This document shows positions 25,101-36,116 of a stretch of DNA of 64,000 nt, piece after piece; position 1 is the first letter of the stretch; every line of letters starts with the position of its first letter. The position numbers were made by a program, and so were the translations under genes. This DNA is from Bryum argenteum. Taxonomy: Eukaryota; Streptophyta; Bryopsida; Bryales; Bryaceae. The notes beneath the pieces are model-generated. The model ran no database searches. It saw nothing but the letters and a program-made list of their open reading frames with translations, and was not told the DNA's origin. The stretch covers positions 992,001 to 1,056,000 of the forward strand of contig CM073323.1 of the NCBI GenBank assembly GCA_037043015.1. Direction: 5' to 3'.

Positions 25101-26170
25101 AAAATTGAGACGCAGAGCTGGAGCCATATCTTCCCAATCGAATAATCGCATTGAGTGCTCAAGATTTTCAATCATAAAGCGTCAAGGGACAACCGTGGAA
25201 GTTGCACTAGGCTCGTTTCTTCAAATCGATTTTAATGGAAAGTACTTAAAAAATCTCGTTTTCGATGATGTTCCACATACCCCTGGTTGAGGTAGTCACG
25301 TGGAAGATGTTTGGGAATTTTAGATTCTCACCTGCTTTCAAGGGATCGCGATTCCTCAGGGACACTAGTAATTTCAGTTTCTCCTTTCGAGCTTGACTTC
25401 CTGGCGTCTAACGCACCTTGAGTATTGCCTTCATCTGGCAATCCAGTGTCTACCGAAGGAATCTGATGGTCAGGGATATCAGGTGAAGCGGAAACACCAG
25501 GTTCTTCAGTATGCAAAACGCTCTCACTTTCACCACCACCACCACCACCAGCTGACGATGCCCCTACTTCTGCTTCTGCTCCAGATCCTTCCTCCTCTAA
25601 CAAAGCAGCATCGTCTAAATCTTGGCCATCGTCTGAGCAAGGACCTTGAGCCATCTCATCACTCACGGATGACTGAGCCCTGTCGGAAATGCCATCGAAA
25701 GTTCCCAAAGTTTGGCTTCTAGCAGAGCCTACCGACAACGGATCGAAAGTATTCATACTACCAAAGTCAGCCCGGATAAACGAGGCGTTCGACTCTGTAT
25801 TGCTGGTAATTGCATCAGTGCTATCCGGCAATGGCGGCGTCGCCTGCGAGGGCTTTACGGCAATCGATGCAACTGGGGCTTCTTCGAGCGACGCTAAACA
25901 ACCCAACCACCGCTCAATAGCATTCCCAGTTTCACTAACACTGATGCACTGCGTGAGCTCATTTAATTTCAGAACCTGCTCATTCCATGCGGACACTATC
26001 TTGCCCGATATATCCGATTCCTCTTCCCGTACCAAATTGGAGCTCTCGATTCCTCCTTGCTCGTCCTCTGCCCCAAGTTTTAGGTCAGAGCTGTTTGCTG
26101 CCGACGATAAATCACTACAATGAGCAAGCAAAAGCACAAGCACAACGACGAGCATGTGATTTAGCTGCAT
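22108..26170 (-). CDS. CPR5: CPR5 homologue with an extended N-terminus
   Basis: Five exons: 26170-25332, 25010-24677, 24537-24427, 24171-24206 (a 36-base microexon), 23964-22108. All junctions are GT-AG and in phase; the product has 1,058 residues, nearly twice Arabidopsis CPR5. CPR5 is a nuclear-envelope/pore membrane protein that restrains plant immunity and cell death. Identification rests on the SLSKPLGTAIATVMAE and LLEAAMTESLSP regions, a coiled segment (about 690-770) and a C-terminal five-helix membrane domain (about 774-791, 893-911, 921-939, 952-975, 1006-1024) with GGICGCAGKFAVDSIGGSG and VLVLPILTGLLPFA, which closely follow Arabidopsis. Residues 1-28 (MQLNHMLVVVLVLLLAHC) look like a signal peptide or anchor, followed by about 250 acidic, low-complexity residues and another hydrophobic stretch near 305-320. 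These are absent from Arabidopsis CPR5. Confidence 0.85.
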
Positions 26171-28275
26171 CTTTCTTCTAAGAATCGGACACCGACCCAA
26201 CAGCTGCCACCCCTGATAAAACCGAACCCGAGGGTCATTCCTCAACGTAGGGGACTATCCAGCTCAACGCCACAGCATCGCCATGGGGGCCACCATAGCG
26301 CATTGAAGTAACACATGGCGCAGGAATCCTCAGAAACTGGAGGCCGGGTGTCAGTGCGACCACAATTCATGGATGTAAGTTGCAGCAATAGAGGGCTGTC
26401 GAACTGTGCTACGCGATGGTCGACTCTCATCATCACTAGGTGGTTGTTTCGAAGTCCAGCTCCCCTCAAGTGCTTTCAGCTATCGTCAGACCGCTCCATG
26501 TCGAATGATATGGGCTAGAACAAGAAAATGCTACTTCAAACTTTTGCGGAACTCCTCGTCACGTTAAAGGAGGAAGTGGGCAGTGCGACTACTTCCATTC
26601 CCATCGGAACGGATCAACGGTTCGAGCAACTACGTAAGTGCAAATCAGCAGGGGCGGGCAGGAGGTAGGAGATTGCACTACCGACACTTAAATGGATAAT
26701 GGACATGGAAACTTGAAATGATGCTACTTGGCATCAAGCAGAATTAGCGAATACCGGCACACCGCTGCCTCTGAAGAGTTTGTTTCTTCAGGGGTTTCCT
26801 ACATCACTGTATGGATGAACTTGAGTTTTGTAGACAAAAAGAGAAAAGTGTTTATGATTCAAACCATGGTTATCAGAGTACAAGAATTATACGTACTTAT
26901 AGAATATATATAAAATTAGAGACTAATTTTTGTACTTGTAAATACCCAACATTCAAAAATTTAAAATACTTTGAGAGTACAAATATATGTATACATGAGA
27001 AAGATTCTTGGAACAAATATGGCATATTTTCTTGTGCTTTGGTAACCATGATTCAAACAAAACCTTTTGAAAAGTCCGAATATATCCCATGTTTATTCCA
27101 CTAATTTCATTTTCAAAATATTTTTTCAGATTTGATATAAATGTTTATCTACTCTGTAAAAAGTAAGCATGAAATGCTACCTTCCAATAATCACAACAAA
27201 ATGATACTACAAACATCATTGTTCAGTGGATTGGTGCTTGTGCATGTAGGAGTTACCGAAGGTGTTTCCTTGCTTCTTTGCATGTTTGTTTGCTTGTTGA
27301 GTTTGCACCCACCCAATTAGTGTGACCTTTGAAGTTCAAGTGCCTGCAAGGAAGTTGGCAGGGCGTGGATGGTTGCAATTTATTTTTGATGAATCACCTA
27401 ATGTCTTTGATATTTTATCCCTGTGCGTGTGAATTTGGATTACAATTTCAAAGCCGCTAGCACAAGGGTTAGGGTTTTCACAGAGGCAACAATACCCTAC
27501 TTACCTTAGATAGTCCTTTATCTGGATGAGAGTGGAAAAGAAGGAAGGGTTTCATGACATTTTACAAGTGTTTTCTACTGACAAACTTCTTCATTGAGAA
27601 GACGATCTCACCAAGTGACAAACTTCTGTCGTAAATTTCATGTTACAACTCTCTGAGAGGGTTGAGACTGTTTTGGATCACTGTTCATGCTTGGACGAAC
27701 ACAAATCCTCAAACACTCTTTACAGTATCGACTTTTATTTATTTATTTTTATTTTTTCGTTTTCACACCCCCTTAGATTGAAACCCCTCCTATCAAAAGT
27801 GGAGCATGAAGCAATCATTCAGAAGCTCTTGCGACTGCGAAGAATGCAGAATTTTTTTGCAAACAAGCCCTGAGCAATGTGACGGCAGAATGGGGACGGT
27901 AGCTTGGCGAGTGACGAGAGGTAGGGCGAGAAACCACAGCAAACGTCAAAACCGCAAAACAAGCCTCGGGGAATGAAACAGCTTGTGGATGAGAAGGAGG
28001 ACGACTCCATCCTCCTTGGTAGCTGCCACGAGCGACTACGCCATCTGTACAGTGTCTTTGCTACATCCGTGCAAGTTTCCAAGTTCGCCATGTCTCTGTG
28101 ACTTCCCTGGCTGCTTGTAAGTCCCAAACACGGCTTATTCGTGGGCGTTTTGTCTTCTGCTGCTGCCACATTCGATCCGCTGTTTAGAGATTACTCTCCT
28201 GCGCTGGAGCGTCGTTTGTCTACCTTGCAGGCGCATCTGACGGGCTCTGGGGCTTCGTCGTCGTCGGCTTCGGGC
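26171..28275. other. Divergent intergenic region between CPR5 and HINT1
   Basis: The two genes point away from each other, so both promoters must lie here. Positions 26800-27150 are AT-rich. Positions 27640-28275, before HINT1, become GC-rich; a GTG-started in-frame extension (28141) is open but the ATG at 28276 fits the family. Confidence 0.5.
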
Positions 28276-28689
28276 ATGGCGTCGGAGGAGGACAAGGCGC
28301 ACGCCGCCGCTGCCGCTGGCGCCCCGCAGGCCGCGGACGGGGGTGCGCCCACCATCTTCGACAAGATCATCTCCAAGGAGATTCCCTCCGAGATCGTCTT
28401 CGAGGACGATTCTGTGCTTGCCTTTCGCGACATCTCGCCCCAAGGTCCCGTGCACATCATCCTCATTCCCAAGGTGCGTGACGGCCTCACGCAGATCTCC
28501 AAGGCCGAGGATCGTCATGAGCAGGTTCTTGGGCATCTCCTTGTTGTGGCCGCTAAGGTCGCTCGCCAGGAGAAGCTCGAACAAGGTTTCCGCCTCGTCA
28601 TCAACGATGGCCCGCAAGGCAGCCAGTCCGTCTATCACCTCCATCTGCACCTCATCGGCGGTCGCCAGATGAAATGGCCTCCTGGCTAA
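28276..28689 (+). CDS. HINT1: HIT-family purine nucleoside phosphoramidase (HINT1-like)
   Basis: An intronless frame of 137 residues. It has the HINT core TIFDKIISKEIPSEIVFEDD, RDISPQGPVHIILIPK and VINDGPQGSQSVYHLHLHLIGGR. The His triad HLHLH (121, 123, 125) with upstream Asn110 and the family end QMKWPPG are all intact. HINT enzymes hydrolyse adenosine phosphoramidates and aminoacyl-adenylates in cytosol and nucleus. The start is set by the family's MASE(E/K) beginning. The coding sequence is markedly GC-rich. An in-frame upstream extension of 45 codons without its own ATG could only be used through splicing or a non-AUG start. The lack of introns is unusual for this family in plants. Confidence 0.95.
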   Translation: MASEEDKAHAAAAAGAPQAADGGAPTIFDKIISKEIPSEIVFEDDSVLAFRDISPQGPVHIILIPKVRDGLTQISKAEDRHEQVLGHLLVVAAKVARQEKLEQGFRLVINDGPQGSQSVYHLHLHLIGGRQMKWPPG

Positions 28690-31411
28690 CTTCCACCCTC
28701 CTCACTCACTTTCTCTATCCCCGCATTCTTCTTGCCTGTTGATCTCCTATCACTCATCCGCTTGGCCATCTCCGTCAGGAAGATGGAGCGTCCCCTGGAG
28801 GTTTCAGGTCTAGGGTATTGTGGAGTCTTCGAAGTGCAGACATGAAAGTCATAGACAAAGCACATAGCAGCTCAAATCGTGTTTCAATTATTGGAGGCCT
28901 ATTTTGCTAGAGCATTGCACATCATGTACTTAATCGGTTAATATGGTTTGAGTTACTTGTAACTATATCTGTGTCCATTTGTTATGAAATTCTTGTTGTC
29001 TCAGACTGGAGTATGTCTGTTGTGAAAATGGTAATGTCCTGCCGCAAGCAGATGATGGTACATACAACCCACCACTACGTCATGAATGGCCTTATCCTAG
29101 TTGCATGTTTTGGTCAGTGCCCTGCTCTCAGTAAATTTTAAGCCGAATTGTAGATACTTCTGATATTGATCGCGTTCTTGTGTTCTTATGATCGCGTCCT
29201 CATGTAGTTGGTAATGCTGGTCAATTTAATAGTGCACCGACTCTTCGAAATAGCACTGCACATGTTTTAATATCGGAAGGCATTGCTACAATGAGCATGT
29301 AACTTAGACATGGGAGATGTTGATGATGAAAATAAGAAAAACAATAAGAAAAACATGTGCCAGAATACGCAGAGCTCAGAGTTCGCGACATGTGAGCGGC
29401 TTGCGATGTGGAGCAGGCGGTTCGAGTCAATTAATGACTTGAGTCAGCAGGGTCAACCGTCGGTAAACAGTGGGGATTCCACTTCTCTGGGCATGGAGTT
29501 GAAGGAAGATGGTCCAGGGCCTTACTTCGTTCGACTTTGTCCATTTCGAGAGCTGATGTGCTCCGCTGAAGCCAATCTGTGTTCTTGATGATCTTGTCAG
29601 ATGTTTTTTGAGAAGTTGATCAATTACGTTAGCAGAAGTTAGATTGTCCCGCTGATCGAATCGCCCATGCTCTGAGTAACCGGTGTTCTTTTGCCAACCA
29701 CCCTTCATTGTGGTCGTCAAGCGAGTAGCATCTGAGTGGAACCGCATGTCCAAAGTGGACCGAAGTTCGGGATTCGATTGAGTAGTAGATATGATTAGAA
29801 AAGAAATTTGAAAAGTTTTCTTCTCTTGCTACGTTTCGAAGTGGTGAACATTGAATCTTGGAGTCTGGCACTAGAAATGTTGGACGATGTAGATATGTGA
29901 GATGTTTTGTGGTAGTTTGAAAATTAGGCTGCTGTAGTCGCTTCATCGTTTACTCCGCAGTGGACAAGCTTAATCGATTTGATGCAGACAACGTGATACA
30001 TGGCAGCCCGGGATATTCTAACCGTGTATCGCTTCACTGCTTGAGCTTTCGAGCGTCTGTCGCATTAGCTTTCCAAGAGCGTGCTCAGTCGACACGCTAA
30101 CGACTCCCGCTACCCACGCTTGACGGAAAGAGACAAACTTTTCCAACCCAATGTAGTCGCAATCGGTTTCTCTAACATCGCGTGACCCGCCATATTCCTC
30201 CAACTCTCGTCAATTCTTGCCCTGTTACTCTCCCGCTACACTGCTAGTCAATCCCTTCGATCATGCGACCTAGTCAACCCTTCCATTATGTGCAAAACGA
30301 CTCTCGGTTGCAACAGAAGACGCGAATGAGCCGCGCGCTCGGAGTCAAATTTGAGGTAAAGTAATTTTTCGGAAGAAAGGTTTCTTGAATTCATCACGCG
30401 GAGTTGAACCGAAAAACTTCAGACTGTCGCAATTGGAGGTACCTCGGTAACTCTCCACACCTTTTTTATTTCATGAATTGAAGTTCTTTAATATGATATA
30501 TCTTATTGCAATTACACAATTCGGCTATAGATCAAATACTCAACTACTCAACTAATACAGATTACTCAAGTCAGTTCAATCTGATTGCAATTACTGAATC
30601 AGAAAATTGAATTCTCCTACTTATGGAGCACTCAGGAATGAGTAAACTTGGGTGCACAAATTTAGAATCACGGATGTGATATCTCGTTCTGAGCGTAATT
30701 GAGTATAATATCATTGAGCATATTTTCTTTGTTTTAGGACTTCTGGAATAGGAACTGAACGCGTTGGAGACGAGGCCGGTCAGCCGAGAAAGGGCCGGTT
30801 TCGCGCAGCTAAAGCATCCAGGCCGCGCTATGACGGAGATAGCGTGAGTGGGTAAGTAGCGTTTACAGAATCAGGATGCTCTGAAGGACGCGGGACTTCC
30901 TGTCCTCCATTGATCGCGAGTCATGATTACCTGGTCCACTGTCAGCCGGAAGCTCACAGCTCCGTGGAGGTGGCTTAGCGTCGGTACGAGTACTTCCCCG
31001 TGATGCGGATATTTTGACGTGAGACTCTCCAGCCAGCGTGTGGGAGGCACTGCAAGCCACGATGAAGCAGATCGATCGACACCCTCGAGCCAGTGTATGA
31101 GAGGCCACACTGCAAGCCATGATGAAGCACATCACTTGACACTCTCGAGCCAGTGCGTGCAGCAGATTGCAGGCCAAGTGAAAAATTTATGTGGTGAATG
31201 CATGCTTTTTGAGAACACAGTACGCTATGGAACACAAAAGATCGAACATTGGAGCACAATTTGGTTAACAATATTGAAGCCTATTGAGTCCAACATCACG
31301 CTGGACCGCCATGGCCTCCTTTTCGTCTCCCTCCTTTTCTTGTCTGGGTTCGGGCCACTAGGTAGAACCTCTCCTGGCACATGAGTATCCGCATCGGTGG
31401 CTTTAGTGTGG
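28690..31411. other. Intergenic 3' of HINT1; no supported gene
   Basis: HINT1's 3' UTR lies at the left. Short open frames on both strands show no domain. A minus-strand tRNA-like B-box word (GGTTCAACTCC) occurs near 30400 but does not fold into a tRNA. A short tandem repeat is listed separately at 31021-31174. Confidence 0.4.
31021..31174. repeat. Tandem repeat, about 57-60 bp unit, 2.6 copies
   Basis: Units begin GA(G/C)AC(T/C)CTC(C/G)AGCCAG at about 31021, 31078 and 31138 and share an ACTGCAAGCCA(C/T)GATGAAG core; the last copy is partial. Confidence 0.8.
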
Positions 31412-31413
31412 TA

Positions 31414-31696
31414 AGGTAGAGTGTCCTAAAAGCGCCACCTTAAGAGATCTGACCTATTTTTAGCACTAGTAAGTTCAAAATAAAATTATGACCACATTCG
31501 AAATAGGTTTTTGGGAGGATTGCAAAAATTTGCAACATGTAATTCGCATTTGTGAATTTTATACAAAATTCCAAAGTGCTAAGTAAGATTTGACCCAAAT
31601 GCGTTATATACATATGAGGTACATCTGTATCTTCACAATCTACAAATGAGGCCAGATCGCTTTTGGGTCCTGTGGCGCTTTTAGGACACTCTACCT
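31414..31696. mobile_element. TA-target MITE, mariner-like, copy 2
   Basis: A 283-bp element with inverted ends of about 27 bp reading inward AGGTAGAGTGTCCTAAAAGC. TA flanks both sides (31412-31413, 31697-31698). The termini share GGTAGAG with the copy at 790-1086, and the right-hand interior (TATACATATGAGGTACATCT) aligns with that copy, showing common ancestry despite heavy divergence. Confidence 0.85.
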
Positions 31697-31698
31697 TA

Positions 31699-32337
31699 GT
31701 GAAATTTTTGATGGAGATCCACGAAAGATGGAAAAAATAAGCTATGCCAAAAATGTGAGCAAAAAATCAGATTCATAGGCAAGAAGTTGCTTTGATGTTT
31801 GGAGAAAGTTTTGAGGAATGAATACCTCTGCTAGAATTGGGAAGCTATCTCTTCAAGAGTTTGGATCTATGTTGTGCAAGTTTTTTATTATGATGAATAA
31901 AGAGAGCGATGAGCATTTCCCTACCAGAATGATTATGAGTATGCTACAAGATTTCAATTATATTCTCTACCATCCTCAAAATGAAAGGATTGTGACGACC
32001 GGAAGTCAAGAGGTGTCTTTTAACATTCTCCCAACATCAATTTAAAGGTTCAATTTATAGAATTTACATACTGTAATGACAGATTCTCACCAGATTCCAT
32101 TGAGAGAAAGATGGAAAAATCCCAACCTCTCATCAACGATATTATTAACAAAGGATTGATAGTTGAACCACTAATAGTATTAACAGCAGGTGCTAGAGCA
32201 TCCACATACATCCCATCTATGAAAATCCTCAAAACCAAATAAACACAATTGCTATACACCATGCCATGTCTATAATACTACACAAAAGAAAAATAGAAAA
32301 TGGAGAAACATTACCAGCTGACATACAACCACCATAG

Positions 32338-32379
<42 letters not shown>

Positions 32380-34437
32380 AGAAGTGATATATTAGAATAG
32401 CAACCTTGTCACAATAACGGGGGCCCAAGCCGTTGGAATTTCCTGCCCACTAGCTCTATAGCGCCAGATGATTGTAAACGATGCTCAAACGAGTTAAACG
32501 AACCCGGACCACCGCTACTACACATCCATGTCTCTTCCAAACAACGTGGTATGTCAACAATGTGACGACCAACAATACCAAACCTTTACTTTTATACAAA
32601 CATAACAACTCACTAGTTCTGGGTCTCTTTTCATGTGGTGTTCACCCTGAGAGGGGTTAGTAGTCCTATACCACTGTTGTTAGGCCCTGTGGGCATATCA
32701 TCAAGGGTAGGTCGAACGGACACTTTATTCACACCAACCCTTACGAGTATGGTGTTCTTCTTCTTCTGTCTTTTAACATAAAAACTCGTCCTTAGTTTAA
32801 AGCCACTACCAGGGATGTTGTGAAATGGAGGACAAATGGTGGTGCCAATAAACCGAGTAAAAAGGTTGATTGCATTACATTTGATCGAGAATGCAAATTA
32901 TTATATCCCACCCTAATCATTTGGCAACTCATGCATTTGGGAGTTCAAAAAATATGTGCATATTATTATATTTGGTTATTCTTGTACGAACTTCTAGTGT
33001 TTGACTTTCAACTCGAAAAGATGAAGGAGGGAAAGATTGTCTTAGGGAAGTATGAAGCTCTAAAATTTGTAAATTTTAAGCATGATATATGCTATATTGA
33101 TATGTTGATATTTATGTTTGTGTAGGTACGAATGTACGATGAAAGACTTTCCAAAAACTACAAAGTGTAGTTCCAAAAACTACTAAGTGTAGTTGAAGTG
33201 GTTTCACCAAGAGTACATGTACTTTCAAAGTGCACTTCCTACAATTGTTTTTCTTTTTCGTTTATTTTTCTGTTTCACAAGACCTATAATTTCCCTCTCA
33301 ACGTCAAGTCGGAGATGATTTGCTATAGAGAGCAACACCATAGGCACCACCACATTATGATACTCCAAGTTAACACGCACATGGACACATTAAATCATTC
33401 ATAAGGCAAAATAATGGTTGTGTAATAATACTAGTTTTATCTTTGAAGTGCCATTCATACAATGTACGAACACCACTACCTATACCTCTCGATCTGCTAA
33501 TAGAGGATATACATCATGGTAAACATCCGATGGCCAATTTGTGGAACAATAATAAAAGATAGTCTTTGGTAAAGCATCTTATGAATTGAAGTTTTAAAAT
33601 AAGGAAATTAATTTGGTTCACAACCCTTGGAGTGCATAGAAATAGAAAATTACATTTTTGAGGTTTCAAGCTACCAGAATCACATAAGGATTTCTAGAGG
33701 TTAATAAATGTAATGATTTAAAAGAGTAGTAACCTAATAAGCCAAGAATATTCTTACCTTTTTTATTATTAGCTAAACACATGCCATTGCCAATCACAAG
33801 CATCATGTTTTATCTTCAAGATGTCTATAAACTCCCCCAAAAGACACACTTGAAGAATTATTTTAAAAACTCTATAGTAGAAAGGTGGACATTCACGCTT
33901 GAAAGGTAACATATGGGGTTGTGAACTTAAAGGATATAATTAAAAAAGAAGGTTCGAACGTTGGTCATAACACATCATCAACCTATCTCCTACAACAACA
34001 GCCACACTTTATGAAAGGCACACACGACCAGTTAGTAACGGAAGAACTAAATTCCGCATTTGCTAAAACCAAGCTTTTTCATTGATGAAAATGCAAAAAC
34101 AAAAGTGTCACATCATCTATTCCACCCATCAACGGCATTTCAACGACCATATCGAGAACTTTGTCACAAAAGTCCCGAAACCAACCAAACATGCATGCCA
34201 TTGGTTCATCATGCCATTGGTTCACCAAATTCTGTACGCCATTTTTGGCCTTGATCGGTGCGTTCGCAATAGTAATATCATATGAATCCAAGCAGCATCC
34301 CAAGTGGACTTATGTTCAAACTACAATGTGGGAAGTTTTACTGACTGGTGACTTTCTTCGCAGTCTAAATAAAAAGGGCCTTTTGCCACAAGTTCCAAAG
34401 CTAGCTTGTGTTTCAATATTTGGGAACCCTAAACCAC
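31699..34437. other. Repeat-rich intergenic DNA, no supported gene
   Basis: Contains a 37-base A run at 32341-32377, which may be the tail of an old retroposed insert, and a SINE tail at 32641-32770. A short palindromic repeat (AAACTACAAAGTGTAGTT and a near copy) lies at 33158-33196. Small open frames such as 31818-32045 and 34303-34079 (-) may be transposon remnants but show no known motif. Confidence 0.4.
32641..32770 (+). mobile_element. SINE 3' portion, second copy
   Basis: Matches the 3' third of the SINE at 35546-35962 in order: CACCCT..GAGAGGGG..AGTAGT, then GGGCATATCATCAAGGG, then CGAACGGACACTTTATTCAC. It ends in a (TTC)n tail where the other copies have TCTATC and TTAT tails. A variable simple-repeat tail after a conserved 3' end is typical of SINEs. 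Confidence 0.65.
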
Positions 34438-34964
34438 TAATATAAGAAACGCGCGAAACGTACAACGCAGCCACAAGAAGAGAGTGCAAGCGGAGCGGTG
34501 GTGATGGTGAGATAAACACCATATCTGCAGCTAAGAACAATGCACAATAGAATGAAGAGGAAGAGCACGACATGTATGGAGAGCTAAGAGCCAATAATGA
34601 GGAAGATGTGCGAGAGAACCAAGCGGCACAACAAGAAACAAAGGCGGCGCAAGAGCAAGAGGAAAACTAGCGTAGGAGCTAGAGAAACTAGAGGCGCACA
34701 AATGAGCTCAGGTGGAAAAGTAAGAGAGAATGGGGGCCAAATCCTAGGGCCCCCCACCTCATTGGCAGCCCGGACTTTTTGGGCTACTTGCCTGTGGTTG
34801 ATCCATACTGCCCGTCCCTGACCTATCTTGTCGTGGCCTAACCAGTCCTGCCCATGCCTGTGCCAGCCTACACAGAGGTGCCCAAGTCTGCCTGTGCATT
34901 TTAATGCATGCCACTAGTATTTGTGTGTAATTTGCTTAGTTTACTTAGAGTAAATTATGTTGGA

Positions 34965-35367
34965 AATGTCAATTCCGTTAAAATGGCACTAGTCCATGTG
35001 CCATTTTAGCGGAGCTAAAGTGCCATATTGTGCAAACATGCCATTTTACAAGCATATTTTTGAACTGAAGTTCAGAAGTACTTATGCCTATAAAATGGCA
35101 TGTTTATTAATATCACACATGTACTCCACAATATCACCAAAATTTCTGTAATATCACTAAAATTTCCATAATATCACACATTTTTATGATTTTTGACCTT
35201 TGGACAGAGTAAAAGGGCAATATTTCTGAACGGCCGTTTAGAAATATTTACCTTATCATGTCAGAACTCGACAAAAACTTGACAAAAACTAGCATCATTT
35301 TTTTCATTTTAAGCACCCCAAAAAGCGACATTTTAGCGGAATAACGCCATTTTAACGGAATTGAGGT
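34965..35367. mobile_element. MITE with CAATTCCGTTAAAATGGC ends, copy 1
   Basis: A 403-bp insertion with inverted ends built on CAATTCCGTTAAAATGGC. TTGGA occurs on both sides (34960-34964, 35368-35372), whereas the undisturbed duplicate has it once (36738-36742). This gives the insertion point directly and a 5-bp (possibly 3-bp GGA) target duplication. The interior contains repeated ATATCAC words and an AACTGAAGTTCAG palindrome, shared with the relative at 49203-49455. Confidence 0.85.
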
Positions 35368-35824
35368 TTGGATTAATATAATTAACGCTTATTGCGCACC
35401 ATAACACTCTACTAAAGTTGATAATTAATGTTTGTTACAATGATTTTAAACCATTTCCCTAGTTCTATTTGTTGAAGACATGTTAGATCAATAAATGACA
35501 ATCCAAACACACTATAAGCTCTATGGTAAAATATAGGCACTTCAAGATAGATAGAAACTCCGGTCCCTTTCTAAGGGGCCGGCGTGAATGAAGTGTCCGT
35601 TCGTAATGCTAATATCCCGATGGCCACCGGACAAGGGGAAATTGGAACAATACTACTTCCCCCTCTCGAGGGTGGACACTATAACTACGCTAGTTTCTAG
35701 CCTAGTTACTAGTGCCTTGAGGATACTTGACATAGTATCCCCCCAAAGGACTTTGAGGTACCCATACAACAAGGTCCAAGGACCCCCCACAATAGTTGGG
35801 TGGACTATAGTGGTGAGCACCACG

Positions 35825-35895
35825 CCGGCATGGGGAATGGAACCCACGACCTCCTCAATGGGGGCCATGAGCCCCAACCACCAAGCCAAGGCTTG
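35825..35895 (-). other. tRNA-like promoter module of the SINE
   Basis: A-box (TGGCTTGGTGGTT) and B-box (GGGTTCCATTCC) words are spaced as in a tRNA gene. A cloverleaf is not preserved, so this is a tRNA-derived promoter and not a tRNA gene. Confidence 0.7.
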
Positions 35896-35903
35896 TGGTG
35901 CCT

Positions 35904-35962
35904 CGCTTAACTTCAGAGTTCTGATGGGATCTGGTGTAGTAGCCTTGGTATGACCGCATCAC
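35904..35962 (-). other. 5S rRNA-like head of the SINE
   Basis: Compared with the plant 5S rRNA consensus recalled from memory, this segment follows the first 57 or so nucleotides with few changes, including the GGATCCCATCAGAACTC and AAGTTAAGCG regions. It stops inside the 5S internal promoter, so it is not a functional 5S gene. Confidence 0.85.
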
Positions 35963-36116
35963 GGCACTTCAACACTATACAAGAGTACATGCAATGTACT
36001 AAAGAAGCAAAATGTGGAAATTGGGTAAATTAATGAATGCTAAATTATTGATAAATTGTTGTATTCGTACATTGATAGTGAAATTGAATCAATACAAGAA
36101 TATAAATTAACTGCTA

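Larger units (their letters stand above)
35546..35962 (-). mobile_element. SINE with 5S rRNA-like head and tRNA-like second module
   Basis: A 417-bp insertion bounded by the 10-bp direct repeat GGCACTTCAA (35536-35545 and 35963-35972); the matching duplicate at 36905-36925 has one GGCACTTCAA and no insert. Read on the minus strand it opens with about 59 nt resembling the 5' half of plant 5S rRNA (ATGCGGTCATACCA, then GATCCCATCAGAACTCTGAA, then GTTAAGCG). A tRNA-like stretch follows with an A box (TGGCTTGGTGG) and B box (GGGTTCCATTCC), then a body of about 280 nt and a TCTATCTATC tail. There is no protein. SINEs are copied by LINE reverse transcriptase from RNA polymerase III transcripts. Confidence 0.88.
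34438..36111 (+). repeat. Tandem segmental duplication, copy 1 (with two insertions)
   Basis: Matches 36117-37052 in the same order, starting at ATATAAGAAACGC and ending near GAAATTGAATCAATACAAGAATA. The copies differ by scattered substitutions and by two insertions present only here: a MITE at 34965-35367 and a SINE at 35546-35962. Without them copy 1 would be about 850 bp. No protein is supported in the repeat. Confidence 0.85.

Noticed and set aside
30360..30450. tRNA-like sequence on the minus strand
   Set aside because: A good B-box word is present but the acceptor and anticodon stems do not pair; no tRNA gene can be supported.
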